Positions 1-5,465 of a stretch of 6,562 nt of DNA are shown here, in pieces; the stretch's first letter is position 1; the number at the start of each line of letters is the position of its first letter. The stretch is from Acidobacteriota bacterium (lineage in GTDB: Bacteria > Acidobacteriota > Terriglobia > Terriglobales > Acidobacteriaceae), in contig JAEKKE010000372.1 of assembly GCA_019510535.1 (NCBI GenBank), positions 1 through 6,562 on the forward strand. Direction: 5' to 3'. The notes below the pieces were generated by a model. The model was not told the origin of the DNA. It made no database searches and worked only from the letters and a program-made list of their open reading frames with translations. Position numbers and translations under genes: made by a program.

Positions 1-1
1 C

Positions 2-46
2 GATCAGGACCGCCGCCATGCGATGCTGTTTCAGTTTGTTCTGTAG
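2..46 (+). CDS. Possible C-terminal end of a gene entering from the left
   Basis: Frame 2 is open from the left edge and ends at TAG 44-46. It gives 14 residues ending RRHAMLFQFVL. Codon use is ordinary for the window, and a repeat element starts about 15 bp after the stop, which is where a gene would be expected to end. The alternating hydrophobic ending could be the last beta strand of an outer-membrane protein, but 14 residues are too few to assign a family. This may also be chance. Confidence 0.3.
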   Translation, partial: DQDRRHAMLFQFVL

Positions 47-61
47 CGATCTCGCTTCTCA

Positions 62-193
62 ATTTGTCATCCTGAGCGTACGGGGTCCCCGGCCAGCTTC
101 GCTGGCTGGGGTGGGTTAGCGAAGGACCTGCTTTTTCGGGCTCAGTAAAAAGCAGATTTCTTCGCTCCCTCAGGTCGCTACGAAATGACAAAT
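62..193. repeat. Intergenic inverted-repeat element with nested hairpins ('GTCATCCTGAGCG' type)
   Basis: The outer arms ATTTGTCAT (62-70) and ATGACAAAT (185-193) are perfect inverted repeats, reinforced by CCTGAG (71-76) pairing with CTCAGG (169-174). Inside are two further hairpins. One is 87-111, where CCCCGGCCAGC pairs with GCTGGCTGGGG around a TTC loop with one wobble pair. The other is CTGCTTTTT (128-136) with AAAAAGCAG (147-155), extended by AGCGAAG/CTTCGCT. There is no convincing coding frame. I take it as a non-coding, REP- or MITE-like dispersed repeat. That it is dispersed in the genome is recalled knowledge of acidobacterial sequences and is not visible here. Confidence 0.7.
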
Positions 194-202
194 AAAAAAC
201 GT

Positions 203-220
203 ATCGAGCTCCCGCTCGAT
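203..220. repeat. Small hairpin between two repeat elements
   Basis: ATCGAGC (203-209) and GCTCGAT (214-220) are perfect inverted repeats around a four-base loop TCCC. The hairpin sits in the short gap between the preceding element and the next palindrome. It lacks the T-run of an intrinsic terminator on either strand. It may be part of the same composite repeat. Confidence 0.5.
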
Positions 221-223
221 ATA

Positions 224-288
224 CCCAGGTCCCCTGGGGGCACCACCCCAGCGAATGAATTCGCTGGGGACCCCGGACCTGGGGCACC
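224..288. repeat. 'GGGTGCCCCAGGTC' palindromic repeat, long copy with nested hairpin
   Basis: The outer arms CCCAGGTCC (224-232) and GGACCTGGG (275-283) enclose a second hairpin, CCCCAGCGAA (246-255) with TTCGCTGGGG (260-269). The element ends in GGCACCC, as does the short copy at 3468-3495. It lies about 45 bp beyond the original stop of the minus-strand haem-protein gene, so it would be transcribed in that mRNA's 3' tail. It has no U-tract, so a role in RNA stability or folding is more likely than classical termination. That role is inferred. Confidence 0.65.
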
Positions 289-330
289 CGGCGCATGGGC
301 CAACTTGCAACCAGGAACCAGCAACCGCCC

Positions 331-481
331 TTACAGTACTGACATAAAATTCACCAGGTCCTGCTTCTCCTGCTCGGTGAAGTGGGCGCTGAAGCGTTTG
401 TCGTAGAAGTCGACGACCTCATGCAGGTTCTTGGCTGTGCCCGCGGTGAAGTAGGGTGCACGTGCCGGCAGGCCACGGAGT
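331..481 (-). pseudogene. Orphaned 3' end of the di-heme cytochrome gene (original C-terminus, out of frame)
   Basis: Read in the frame that would continue the haem protein if only one 31-bp repeat copy were present, this stretch encodes LRGLPARAPYFTAG, then EVVDFYDKRF, then a short TEQEKQDLVNF helix, ending at TAA (331-333). The block RGLxARAPYF...G...L.EVVDFY is the classic conserved C-terminus of bacterial di-heme cytochrome c peroxidases, so these 49 codons clearly belong to the gene upstream. Because of the duplication they are not translated in frame. The preserved sequence with no further damage suggests the shift is very recent or a sequencing or assembly error. Confidence 0.85.
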
Positions 482-1804
482 TGCTGCATGACGAAGGAGC
501 CGACATCCGCGCTGCTGCATGACGAAGGAGCCGACATCCGCGCACTTGCCGGTGACCAGTGCGCGTCCGGGATCGTTAGTGTAGATCACACGGCCAAGAT
601 AAGGATGCGGCACAGCGTCGGCGTTGCAGGTGATCTTGAAGAGCGGCAGTTCCGGGCGGTCGCCGATCCAACCTTTAATACTGGTGCCGATGTCGGCCCA
701 GGCTCCCTGGTTACTGACTCCGGTAAAGCGTTCGTTGTGGCAGGTGGCGCAGGTGCCGTCCATCGCCTTGTGTCCGCCTACGTGTTCCAGGTTGGCGGTT
801 TCACCGATGTGGAAGGTGCGTGTGGAGAAGATCCGGCTGCCGCGCAGGACTGACTCGCGGAAGACGTCGCGCGGGCTCGTGCTCTCCGCGTGTCGATAAG
901 GCCAATCGTCGACGGCAAGAAAACGGGTGAGGTTTCGGTCGGCGACGGCGTGCAGATCGTCCGGGCGGGTCCGGCTCATCGTCCACGGTCCGAGGACATC
1001 GGCGGAGCCGACTTCGGTGAGGTCGCCGCCGGTCTCGTCCCGGCTTTGGGCGACAAAGAGTTGCTCTTCAAACTCGACGATCTGGTGCAGGTCTTCCGGG
1101 GAAAGATTGCCGCTGCCCTGCTCATGCATACGGACGGCATCGATGGCCTGCTGCTCCAGCGTGGCTGCACGGCTATCGGCGGTAAAGGCTCCGGCGGCCA
1201 GGAAGCGGAAGTTACCCACGATGCGAGGGCGGCGGTAGACGGAGATGGTCGGCCGTGCCGACTTAAGGCCATAGACCGCGCCGGTGTTGCATCCGGTGGG
1301 GTCGCGCAGGACTTCGATGGTGAACTCCGGCTTTACGCCCGCAGCCGGCCAGGGCTCATAGATACGGAAGAGGCCGTGCTCCAGCAACAGCGAGTGCGAG
1401 CTCTTTTCTTTCTGCGGCAGGGTGGGGCAGTTCGATCCGTCGATCGCGGCAAAGACGGCATCGGTCCCGTGCGTCTGCAGCCAGCGCTCGTTCAGCCGTT
1501 CGAGGTTGACGCTCATTGCAGCCGAGGGCTGGTGGCAGGTGATGCAGGCGCGGTCGTTGTTCCCCAGTGTGGAGAAGAAGGCGTGGCCGCGGGTACCCAT
1601 CGTGCCGCCGGTGTTGTAGACCAGGATGTCGCCGGAGGAATCGCGAAACAGGGCAGCCAGCGGCATCTTTTCGCCGGTATTGGCCTCCCACCAGATGGGT
1701 GAGCCGCCATACCCCTGGGCAAGCAGAGCAACGACGGGAACAGCGACGGCAGCCGCGGCCAAGAGGGCGCGATTGCGGATCCGGTGGACGAAGGTCTTCT
1801 TCAT
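419..1804 (-). CDS. Secreted di-heme cytochrome c peroxidase-like protein, C-terminus frameshifted
   Basis: As read, this is a 461-residue protein starting at the ATG complementary to 1802-1804, with a GAGGAA ribosome site 7 nt upstream. The N-terminus (MKKTFVHRIRNR, then Ala/Val-rich to about residue 29) is a signal peptide, so it should act in the periplasm. Two CxxCH haem-binding motifs are visible, CITCH at 87-91 and CATCH at 352-356, the latter in the context GTCATCHNERFTG typical of the CCP/MauG superfamily. The haems are about 265 residues apart, wider than in ordinary CCPs. Peroxidase activity is inferred from family only. After residue 431 a 31-bp tandem duplication shifts the frame. 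The last 30 residues are foreign and the conserved LRGLPARAPYF block is lost. The undamaged protein would have 480 residues. The frame also stays open upstream of 1804, antisense to the radical SAM gene, but that extension has no support. Function of the shortened form is doubtful. Confidence 0.8.
   Translation of the reverse strand: MKKTFVHRIRNRALLAAAAVAVPVVALLAQGYGGSPIWWEANTGEKMPLAALFRDSSGDILVYNTGGTMGTRGHAFFSTLGNNDRACITCHQPSAAMSVNLERLNERWLQTHGTDAVFAAIDGSNCPTLPQKEKSSHSLLLEHGLFRIYEPWPAAGVKPEFTIEVLRDPTGCNTGAVYGLKSARPTISVYRRPRIVGNFRFLAAGAFTADSRAATLEQQAIDAVRMHEQGSGNLSPEDLHQIVEFEEQLFVAQSRDETGGDLTEVGSADVLGPWTMSRTRPDDLHAVADRNLTRFLAVDDWPYRHAESTSPRDVFRESVLRGSRIFSTRTFHIGETANLEHVGGHKAMDGTCATCHNERFTGVSNQGAWADIGTSIKGWIGDRPELPLFKITCNADAVPHPYLGRVIYTNDPGRALVTGKCADVGSFVMQQRGCRLLRHAATPWPAGTCTLLHRGHSQEPA
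482..543. repeat. Perfect 31-bp tandem duplication causing a frameshift
   Basis: Positions 482-512 and 513-543 are identical over 31 bases. The flanking bases differ, so the unit is exactly 31 bp. It lies inside the haem-protein gene and repeats the codons for ADVGSFVMQQ. Because 31 is not a multiple of three, the second copy throws translation into another frame, which stops at 419. Removing one copy in silico rejoins a perfect CCP-type C-terminus. No comparable direct repeat exists elsewhere in the gene. Confidence 0.95.
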
Positions 1805-1811
1805 AGAGCGA

Positions 1812-1817
1812 TTCCTC
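1812..1817 (-). promoter_or_regulatory. Ribosome binding site of the di-heme protein gene
   Basis: On the minus strand, GAGGAA lies 7 nt before the ATG at 1804. This supports that start over the much longer open frame reaching back to 2497. No convincing -10/-35 pair was found for either gene in the 165-bp divergent spacer 1805-1969. Confidence 0.6.
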
Positions 1818-1956
1818 AGAGAGTGATCGGCACGGATGACCCGGTACAGATTGTGAATGGGTGGTTTCAGTATGCCATCGGATTTGCCTCCGGGGAGCAC
1901 CAAAGAGCTTACGGAGAACCCAAAAGAGTCTCTAGGGGGAGGCCAAAGGGTAAAAT

Positions 1957-1965
1957 AGAGGAGGT
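1957..1965 (+). promoter_or_regulatory. Strong Shine-Dalgarno fixing the radical SAM start
   Basis: AGAGGAGGT ends 4 nt before ATG 1970 and is close to a perfect anti-SD match. It decides the start, because the same frame is open back to 1784 with other in-frame candidates that lack such a site. Confidence 0.8.
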
Positions 1966-1969
1966 CACC

Positions 1970-3019
1970 ATGACACAGTCCGCCACGCAGAAGAATCCGC
2001 GGCCCATGCCGCTCCGCCGCCGCGTAAGGGGCGCTGTGCGCCGTATGCGCGAGCTGGGCTCTATTGCCCATGCGCTGCTCTCCACCGGCCATCCATATAT
2101 GGCGCAGATTGTGCCCATGCGCCGCTGCAACCTGGCCTGTGCCTACTGTAACGAGTATGACGACCACTCGAAGCCGGTGCCGCTGGACGAGATGCTGCGC
2201 CGTATCGACGACCTGGGCCGCCTGGGCACCTCGGTGATTACCATCTCCGGCGGTGAGCCTCTGCTGCACCCGGAGCTGGACCAGATCATTGCGCGTATCC
2301 GCAAGACCGGCGCCATCGCCGGCATGATCACCAACGGCTATCTGCTGAACGCCGAGCGTATCCAGCGCCTGAACAAGGCCGGTCTGGATCACATGCAGAT
2401 CTCGATCGACAACGTCATGCCCGACGAGGTCTCCAAGAAGTCGCTTAAGGTGCTGGATCAGCGCCTGGTGTGGCTGGCGGAGCATGCCGACTTCCACGTG
2501 AATATCAACTCCGTGGTCGGCGGGGGTATTCAGAATCCGCAGGATGCTTACACCATCTCGCAGCGCGCCCTGGGCCTTGGCTTCAGCTCAACCATCGGTA
2601 TCATTCACGATGGCGATGGGCAGTTGAAGCCGCTAGGCGGCGAAGAGCGCAAGGTGTGGGACGCGGTCCGCAAGCTGACCCGCCGCAGCTACTCGCGCTT
2701 CAATCATTTCCAGGAAGCCATTGCAAACGGTACGACCAACGACTGGCGCTGCCGCGCCGGTGGACGTTATCTCTACGTCTGCGAGAACGGCCTGGTGCAC
2801 TACTGCAGCCAGCAGCGCGGCTTCCCCGCGACTCCGCTGTCGCAGTACACCACCGCGGATGTAAAGCGCGAGTTCCTGACAGAGAAAACCTGCAGCCCGA
2901 GCTGCACCATCAGCTGCGTGCACCAGGTCAGCTACATCGACCACTGGCGCTCTCCGCAGACCAGCCAGACCAGCCCGGGTGCGCCGGCAGGTCATGGCGA
3001 GTTGGTGCAGATTCAGTAG
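1970..3019 (+). CDS. Radical SAM protein with C-terminal SPASM-like cysteine cluster
   Basis: A 349-residue cytoplasmic enzyme of the radical S-adenosylmethionine superfamily. The CxxxCxxC motif that holds the SAM-binding 4Fe-4S cluster is C53-N-L-A-C57-A-Y-C60. The SAM-contacting GGEP motif is at 94-97 (ITISGGEP), and a core barrel follows (MITNGYLL, HMQISIDN, VNINSVVGGG). The C-terminal third has six more cysteines, C261, C271, C279, C308, C312 and C316, in the pattern WRC-x9-C-x7-C then TCSPSCTISC. These could ligate one or two auxiliary clusters as in SPASM/twitch enzymes. The substrate is unknown. I recall similar proteins as conserved but uncharacterised in acidobacteria. The first 43 residues are basic (RRRVRGAVRRMRE) and precede the barrel. 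The gene stands alone, divergent from the di-heme protein and closed by its own terminator. Class is certain and reaction is not: peptide or cofactor modification is possible but unproven. Confidence 0.9.
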   Translation: MTQSATQKNPRPMPLRRRVRGAVRRMRELGSIAHALLSTGHPYMAQIVPMRRCNLACAYCNEYDDHSKPVPLDEMLRRIDDLGRLGTSVITISGGEPLLHPELDQIIARIRKTGAIAGMITNGYLLNAERIQRLNKAGLDHMQISIDNVMPDEVSKKSLKVLDQRLVWLAEHADFHVNINSVVGGGIQNPQDAYTISQRALGLGFSSTIGIIHDGDGQLKPLGGEERKVWDAVRKLTRRSYSRFNHFQEAIANGTTNDWRCRAGGRYLYVCENGLVHYCSQQRGFPATPLSQYTTADVKREFLTEKTCSPSCTISCVHQVSYIDHWRSPQTSQTSPGAPAGHGELVQIQ

Positions 3020-3038
3020 TAACTCAAGCAGCATTGCG

Positions 3039-3072
3039 AGAACGCTCCTTTCGGGGAGCGTTCTTTAGTTTT
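3039..3072 (+). terminator. Intrinsic terminator after the radical SAM gene
   Basis: AGAACGCTCC (3039-3048) pairs perfectly with GGAGCGTTCT (3055-3064) across a six-base loop TTTCGG. A T-rich tail TTAGTTTT follows. It begins 20 bp after the stop codon, so the radical SAM gene is a single-gene unit and the next small gene needs its own promoter. Confidence 0.9.
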
Positions 3073-3127
3073 GCGCCTCGATAGGAGAAGGCTTCCCTTC
3101 GCAGGCCATGCTGCATCCAAAATCGCC

Positions 3128-3277
3128 ATGATCCGTAAACTCAAATCCGGCGAATTTCGTATCTACAGCCGCCACGCCGATAAGAAGACGGGCAAGCGTA
3201 AAAACCTGGGCACGTTTTCAAGCCGCGAAGCGGCGGAGAAGCACGAGCGTGCGATCCAGTATTTCAAGCATCATTAG
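3128..3277 (+). CDS. Small basic protein resembling an AP2-like integrase N-terminal domain
   Basis: A 49-residue protein, MIRKLKSGEFRIYSRHADKK at its start, then TGKRKNLGTFSSREAAEKHE and a terminal AIQYFKHH. It is rich in Lys and Arg. The order 'short beta strands, KTGKRKNLGTF turn, then an Ala/Glu helix' resembles the AP2-like arm-binding domain of tyrosine recombinases, but no catalytic domain follows, so this is a stand-alone protein. I recall close relatives of about this length as conserved hypotheticals in acidobacteria and proteobacteria. Nucleic-acid binding is inferred. The start is the ATG at 3128, which has no good ribosome site directly upstream. It overlaps the TGA of a seven-codon frame (3108-3131) in an ATGA junction, so coupled translation is possible. 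Earlier in-frame starts such as TTG 3071 lie in the terminator tail and are unlikely. Confidence 0.7.
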   Translation: MIRKLKSGEFRIYSRHADKKTGKRKNLGTFSSREAAEKHERAIQYFKHH

Positions 3278-3291
3278 TGGTGATTGAAACG

Positions 3292-3445
3292 GGTGGGAGC
3301 AGCGGGCTTCAGCCCGCTGATTAGTGCCCATAGGATGACGGGCTTTAGCCCTGGGCTTTTATCCTTTCGGACAGAAAAAGCCCAGGGCTAAGCCCATTCT
3401 TTTTAGAGCTGATAAACCGTGGGCTGAAAGCCCACGGCTCCCACC
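3292..3445. repeat. Four-stem (cloverleaf-like) intergenic repeat
   Basis: An outer stem GGTGGGAGC (3292-3300) with GCTCCCACC (3437-3445) encloses three hairpins. They are AGCGGGC/GCCCGCT (3301-3318), a long central stem 3340-3360 with 3376-3395 (about 20 pairs and one bulged T), and CCGTGGGC/GCCCACGG (3417-3437). The third hairpin and the outer stem share G3437, so they abut. The recurring GGGCTT/AGCCC theme and near-perfect pairing point to a dispersed REP/MITE-type element. There is no open frame of note, so this accounts for most of the 223-bp gap between the small gene and the RibD-like gene. Confidence 0.8.
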
Positions 3446-3467
3446 TATTCGAACTACGCTCGAACGT

Positions 3468-3495
3468 CCCAGGTCCCCGGGGGACCTGGGGCACC
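3468..3495. repeat. 'GGGTGCCCCAGGTC' palindromic repeat, short copy
   Basis: CCCAGGTCCC (3468-3477) and GGGACCTGGG (3481-3490) form a perfect 10-bp stem with a CGG loop, followed by GCACC. It repeats the ends of the longer element at 224-288 without the internal hairpin. It lies about 10 bp beyond the stop codon of the minus-strand RibD-like gene, so it would form the 3' hairpin of that mRNA. It lacks a U-tract. Confidence 0.75.
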
Positions 3496-3500
3496 CAGAT

Positions 3501-4145
3501 CTACTGCTTCTCCAAAACGATGTGCGTTGCTTTGTCTGTTACGACCTTCTCTGTTACAGAGAAGCCTAGCGCCGGAAGATCGATGCCATGGAAGAGCGGT
3601 TCGCCTTTGCCGAGGAAGACGGGCGACACCGCGAGATGAATGGAGTCGACGTGTCCGGCGCGTAGATACTCGCGCACCGTCGAGACGCCTCCGCCGATCT
3701 TTACGTCCTTGTCCTTTGCAACGGCTTTTGCGCGTTGCAGCGCCTCTTCGATGCCTCCGGTGACAAAGAAGAACGTGGTGCCGCCTTCCATCACGAGCGG
3801 TGGGCGCTCATAGTGTGTCAGGACAAAGGTTGGTGTGTGATAGGGCGGGTTGGGTCCCCACCAGCCTTTCCAGGAGTCATCCGGCCATGGTCCGCGAACC
3901 GGCCCGAACATGTTGCGACCCAGGATGAAGGCTCCGAAGTTATCCATGGCGCTGCGGGCGAAGCTGTCATCCACATCGGTGGAGCCGTCTTCTCCCCCAT
4001 GCATGGCCTTGAAGGTCCTGGTGTGAAAGAACCACTGAAAGATGTCAAAACCGCCCTTGCCTATCGGATCGTTGACACTCTGTTCCAGCCCTGCGCTGAA
4101 ACCATCGATGGACACTCCAAACCCTGCGACACGAACCTTCGACAT
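3501..4145 (-). CDS. Dihydrofolate reductase family protein (RibD C-terminal domain)
   Basis: A 214-residue cytoplasmic protein with the RibD_C fold, the NADPH-dependent reductase half shared by riboflavin-pathway RibD and many stand-alone reductases. Visible family marks are VSIDGF near the N-terminus (11-16), FILGRNMF (73-80), FVTGGIEEAL in mid-protein, and the diagnostic IGGG (150-153) followed by TVREYL and IHLAVSPVFLGKGEPLF. The length fits the stand-alone family. No deaminase domain and no riboflavin neighbours are present, so a role in riboflavin synthesis is unlikely and the substrate is unknown. The ATG at 4145 is preferred over the ATG at 4166 because GGGAGGG sits 3-4 nt upstream. 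An AT-rich CATAAT-like stretch near 4168-4173 could be a -10 box, which would also rule out the longer form. The gene is divergent from the amidohydrolase, with 124 bp between starts. Confidence 0.88.
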   Translation of the reverse strand: MSKVRVAGFGVSIDGFSAGLEQSVNDPIGKGGFDIFQWFFHTRTFKAMHGGEDGSTDVDDSFARSAMDNFGAFILGRNMFGPVRGPWPDDSWKGWWGPNPPYHTPTFVLTHYERPPLVMEGGTTFFFVTGGIEEALQRAKAVAKDKDVKIGGGVSTVREYLRAGHVDSIHLAVSPVFLGKGEPLFHGIDLPALGFSVTEKVVTDKATHIVLEKQ

Positions 4146-4148
4146 CAG

Positions 4149-4155
4149 CCCTCCC
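4149..4155 (-). promoter_or_regulatory. Ribosome binding site deciding the RibD-like start
   Basis: On the minus strand, GGGAGGG stands just ahead of the ATG at 4145. For the alternative ATG at 4166 this site would lie inside the coding region, and no purine-rich site precedes that codon. Confidence 0.6.
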
Positions 4156-4260
4156 AGATGAGGCATATTATGTGCGGCGCCATGCTATCCGATGCAGCTT
4201 TCCAAGCGTGAGATGCAGATATTGCAGGCGTAAGCGACGCACAGTATCGTGGCTGTGCCG

Positions 4261-4266
4261 GGAGGA
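4261..4266 (+). promoter_or_regulatory. Shine-Dalgarno of the amidohydrolase gene
   Basis: GGAGGA lies 3-4 nt before ATG 4270. It favours this start over the in-frame GTG at 4249, which would also place extra residues ahead of the Tat motif. Confidence 0.7.
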
Positions 4267-4269
4267 AGT

Positions 4270-5208
4270 ATGACTCACAGCCGCCGGGCCTTTCTCACGA
4301 ACACAGCCAAAGTAGCCATCGCCGGCGCGATTCTCCCTGCGATGGCGGAGGCTGCGCCGCAGACCATCGGGCCGCAGACCATCGGGCCGCAGGCCATCGA
4401 CTCCCATGTTCATGTCTGGGTCAAGGATCCCCGGTATCCGTTTGCCGAGGGAGCCAATGTGCCCGAGGGCGTAGATGCCTCAGTCGAGACGCTGCTGCGG
4501 CGCATGGAGGCCAACCATGTCGCACGTACGGTCCTGATTCAGGTGTCCCATTACAAGTGGGACAACCGCTATCTGGTGGATTGCCTTACGCGGTTTCCCG
4601 GAAAGTTTGCCGGCGTGTGTCGCGTCAATCCCGAGGCTCCGGATGCCGCGGATCAGTTGATCTACTGGGTTTCGCAGGGTTGCGACGGCGTGCGGTTGAG
4701 TCCTGCTGCCGATGCCTCCGGAGACTGGATTCGCGGACCGCGCATGTATTCGTTGTGGGCCCAGTGTGAGCGGCTGCACGTACCGATGACGCTGCTGCTG
4801 CCGACTTCGCGGCTGCCGGACGTGCGTCCCTTGATCGACAAAAATCAGGGACTCACCGTCGTGATTGACCATATGGCGGATTGCCCCATCGGAGATACAG
4901 CATCGCTTGCTAAGTTGTTGGATCTCGCTCGTTATCCGCGGGTTTTCGTCAAGATCACACATCTATGGTCGCTCTCGAAGCAGAGTTATCCGTTCCGCGA
5001 CAGCTATGAGATGGTGGCGCGAGTCCGCGATGCCTTCGGTTCACAACGCATCATGGGCGGCACCGACTGGCCCATCAAGACCGAGCTTGCAAGTTACGAA
5101 CAACGGCTGGCGCTCTATCGCGAAGAGATCCCGTTCTTCAATGCGGAAGAGCGGAAGGATGTTCTCTACCGCACCGTGCAGCGGGTGTGGCCGTCGGGCC
5201 CGAAGTGA
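4270..5208 (+). CDS. Tat-exported metal-dependent amidohydrolase (amidohydrolase 2 family)
   Basis: A 312-residue protein starting with a twin-arginine signal (SRRAFL at 4-9, hydrophobic stretch to about 24, likely cut after MAEA at 25-28). It is therefore folded and its metal loaded in the cytoplasm before export. The mature part is a TIM-barrel hydrolase of the amidohydrolase_2 type. HVH at 46-48 is the metal-binding HxH after strand 1, D200-H201 sits in VVIDHMADCP, and D266 in GGTDWP is the catalytic aspartate of the last strand. PGKFAGVCRVNP and GCDGVRLSP match the arrangement of sugar-lactone lactonases and pyrone-dicarboxylate hydrolases. Lactone or ester hydrolysis in carbohydrate or aromatic breakdown is the best guess. 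The substrate cannot be read from sequence. A 15-bp repeat lies between signal and barrel. No operon partner is evident. Confidence 0.88.
   Translation: MTHSRRAFLTNTAKVAIAGAILPAMAEAAPQTIGPQTIGPQAIDSHVHVWVKDPRYPFAEGANVPEGVDASVETLLRRMEANHVARTVLIQVSHYKWDNRYLVDCLTRFPGKFAGVCRVNPEAPDAADQLIYWVSQGCDGVRLSPAADASGDWIRGPRMYSLWAQCERLHVPMTLLLPTSRLPDVRPLIDKNQGLTVVIDHMADCPIGDTASLAKLLDLARYPRVFVKITHLWSLSKQSYPFRDSYEMVARVRDAFGSQRIMGGTDWPIKTELASYEQRLALYREEIPFFNAEERKDVLYRTVQRVWPSGPK
4356..4400 (+). repeat. Three 15-bp in-frame tandem repeats in the amidohydrolase linker
   Basis: GCCGCAGACCATCGG occurs at 4356-4370 and 4371-4385, with a third unit at 4386-4400 matching 13 of 15 bases. They encode PQTIG-PQTIG-PQAID directly after the predicted signal-peptide cleavage site and just before the HxH strand. 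The repeat keeps the frame, so copy-number change would only alter linker length. Confidence 0.9.
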
Positions 5209-5209
5209 A

Positions 5210-5240
5210 TTGTGCAGCGTCTTTACGGACGGCTTATACT
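5210..5240 (+). promoter_or_regulatory. Possible promoter of the small membrane protein
   Basis: TATACT at 5235-5240 is a good -10 match. The best -35 candidate, TTGTGC at 5210-5215, matches only the first three bases of the consensus and the 19-bp spacer is long. It lies directly after the amidohydrolase stop codon and 25 bp before the next start. Treat as tentative. Confidence 0.3.
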
Positions 5241-5264
5241 TTTCCGCATTCGGTCGGGGGCGAC

Positions 5265-5465
5265 ATGAAGTCACCGATATTGAAGACGGGTTACGGCAAT
5301 CGCATCTTCCTCATGTTTGCTGCCAGGCGGCATAAGTTCGATGAACAGGCGTTTCCAGCGAAAGAAGGAGTTGTATGGCCTATCGTCATCGCGGCCCTGT
5401 TTGTCTTCGGCGCCGGCGTTATCTTCTTCACGCTTCTCAGTTTTTTCCGACATACCCTCCGCTAA
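5265..5465 (+). CDS. Small single-span membrane protein, unknown function
   Basis: A 66-residue hypothetical protein. The first 35 residues are polar and basic (MKSPILKTGYGNR, ARRHKFDEQ). Residues 36-61 form one strongly hydrophobic span (VVWPIVIAALFVFGAG, then VIFFTLLSFF), followed by the short basic tail RHTLR. I recognise no family. The clear amphipathic layout, the -10-like TATACT upstream and the terminator downstream support a real gene. The start is uncertain: ATG 5265 is preceded only by a G-run, and ATG 5312 is an in-frame alternative that would keep the membrane segment. It follows the amidohydrolase by 56 bp on the same strand, so co-transcription is possible. Confidence 0.6.
   Translation: MKSPILKTGYGNRIFLMFAARRHKFDEQAFPAKEGVVWPIVIAALFVFGAGVIFFTLLSFFRHTLR

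Noticed and set aside
62..288. CRISPR array
   Set aside because: The repeats are single inverted elements, not regularly spaced direct repeats with unique spacers.
185..406. 73-residue plus-strand frame
   Set aside because: It is built from the palindromic repeats at 203-288 and the antisense end of the haem gene, and has no ribosome site.
890..1702. Long plus-strand open frame of 270 residues
   Set aside because: It is the complement of the di-heme gene. The minus-strand frame carries both CxxCH motifs and a signal peptide, and this one has no recognisable domain.
1784..1969. Upstream extension of the radical SAM frame (411 residues)
   Set aside because: It would overlap the start of the divergent gene, while a near-perfect Shine-Dalgarno marks ATG 1970.
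1805..2497. Upstream extension of the haem-protein frame to give a 692-residue protein
   Set aside because: It runs antisense through the well-supported radical SAM gene, has low-complexity composition, and precedes both the clear signal peptide and the ribosome site at 1804.
2470..3084. 204-residue plus-strand frame inside the radical SAM gene
   Set aside because: It is an Arg-rich frame-shift shadow of the radical SAM coding region and reads through its terminator.
3128..3277. RiPP precursor peptide for the radical SAM enzyme
   Set aside because: It lies beyond a strong terminator, resembles a folded AP2-like DNA-binding domain, and has no leader/core division or Cys- or Gly-rich core.
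3292..3445. tRNA gene suggested by the cloverleaf layout
   Set aside because: Stem lengths do not fit a tRNA, there is no T-loop or anticodon arm consensus and no CCA end.
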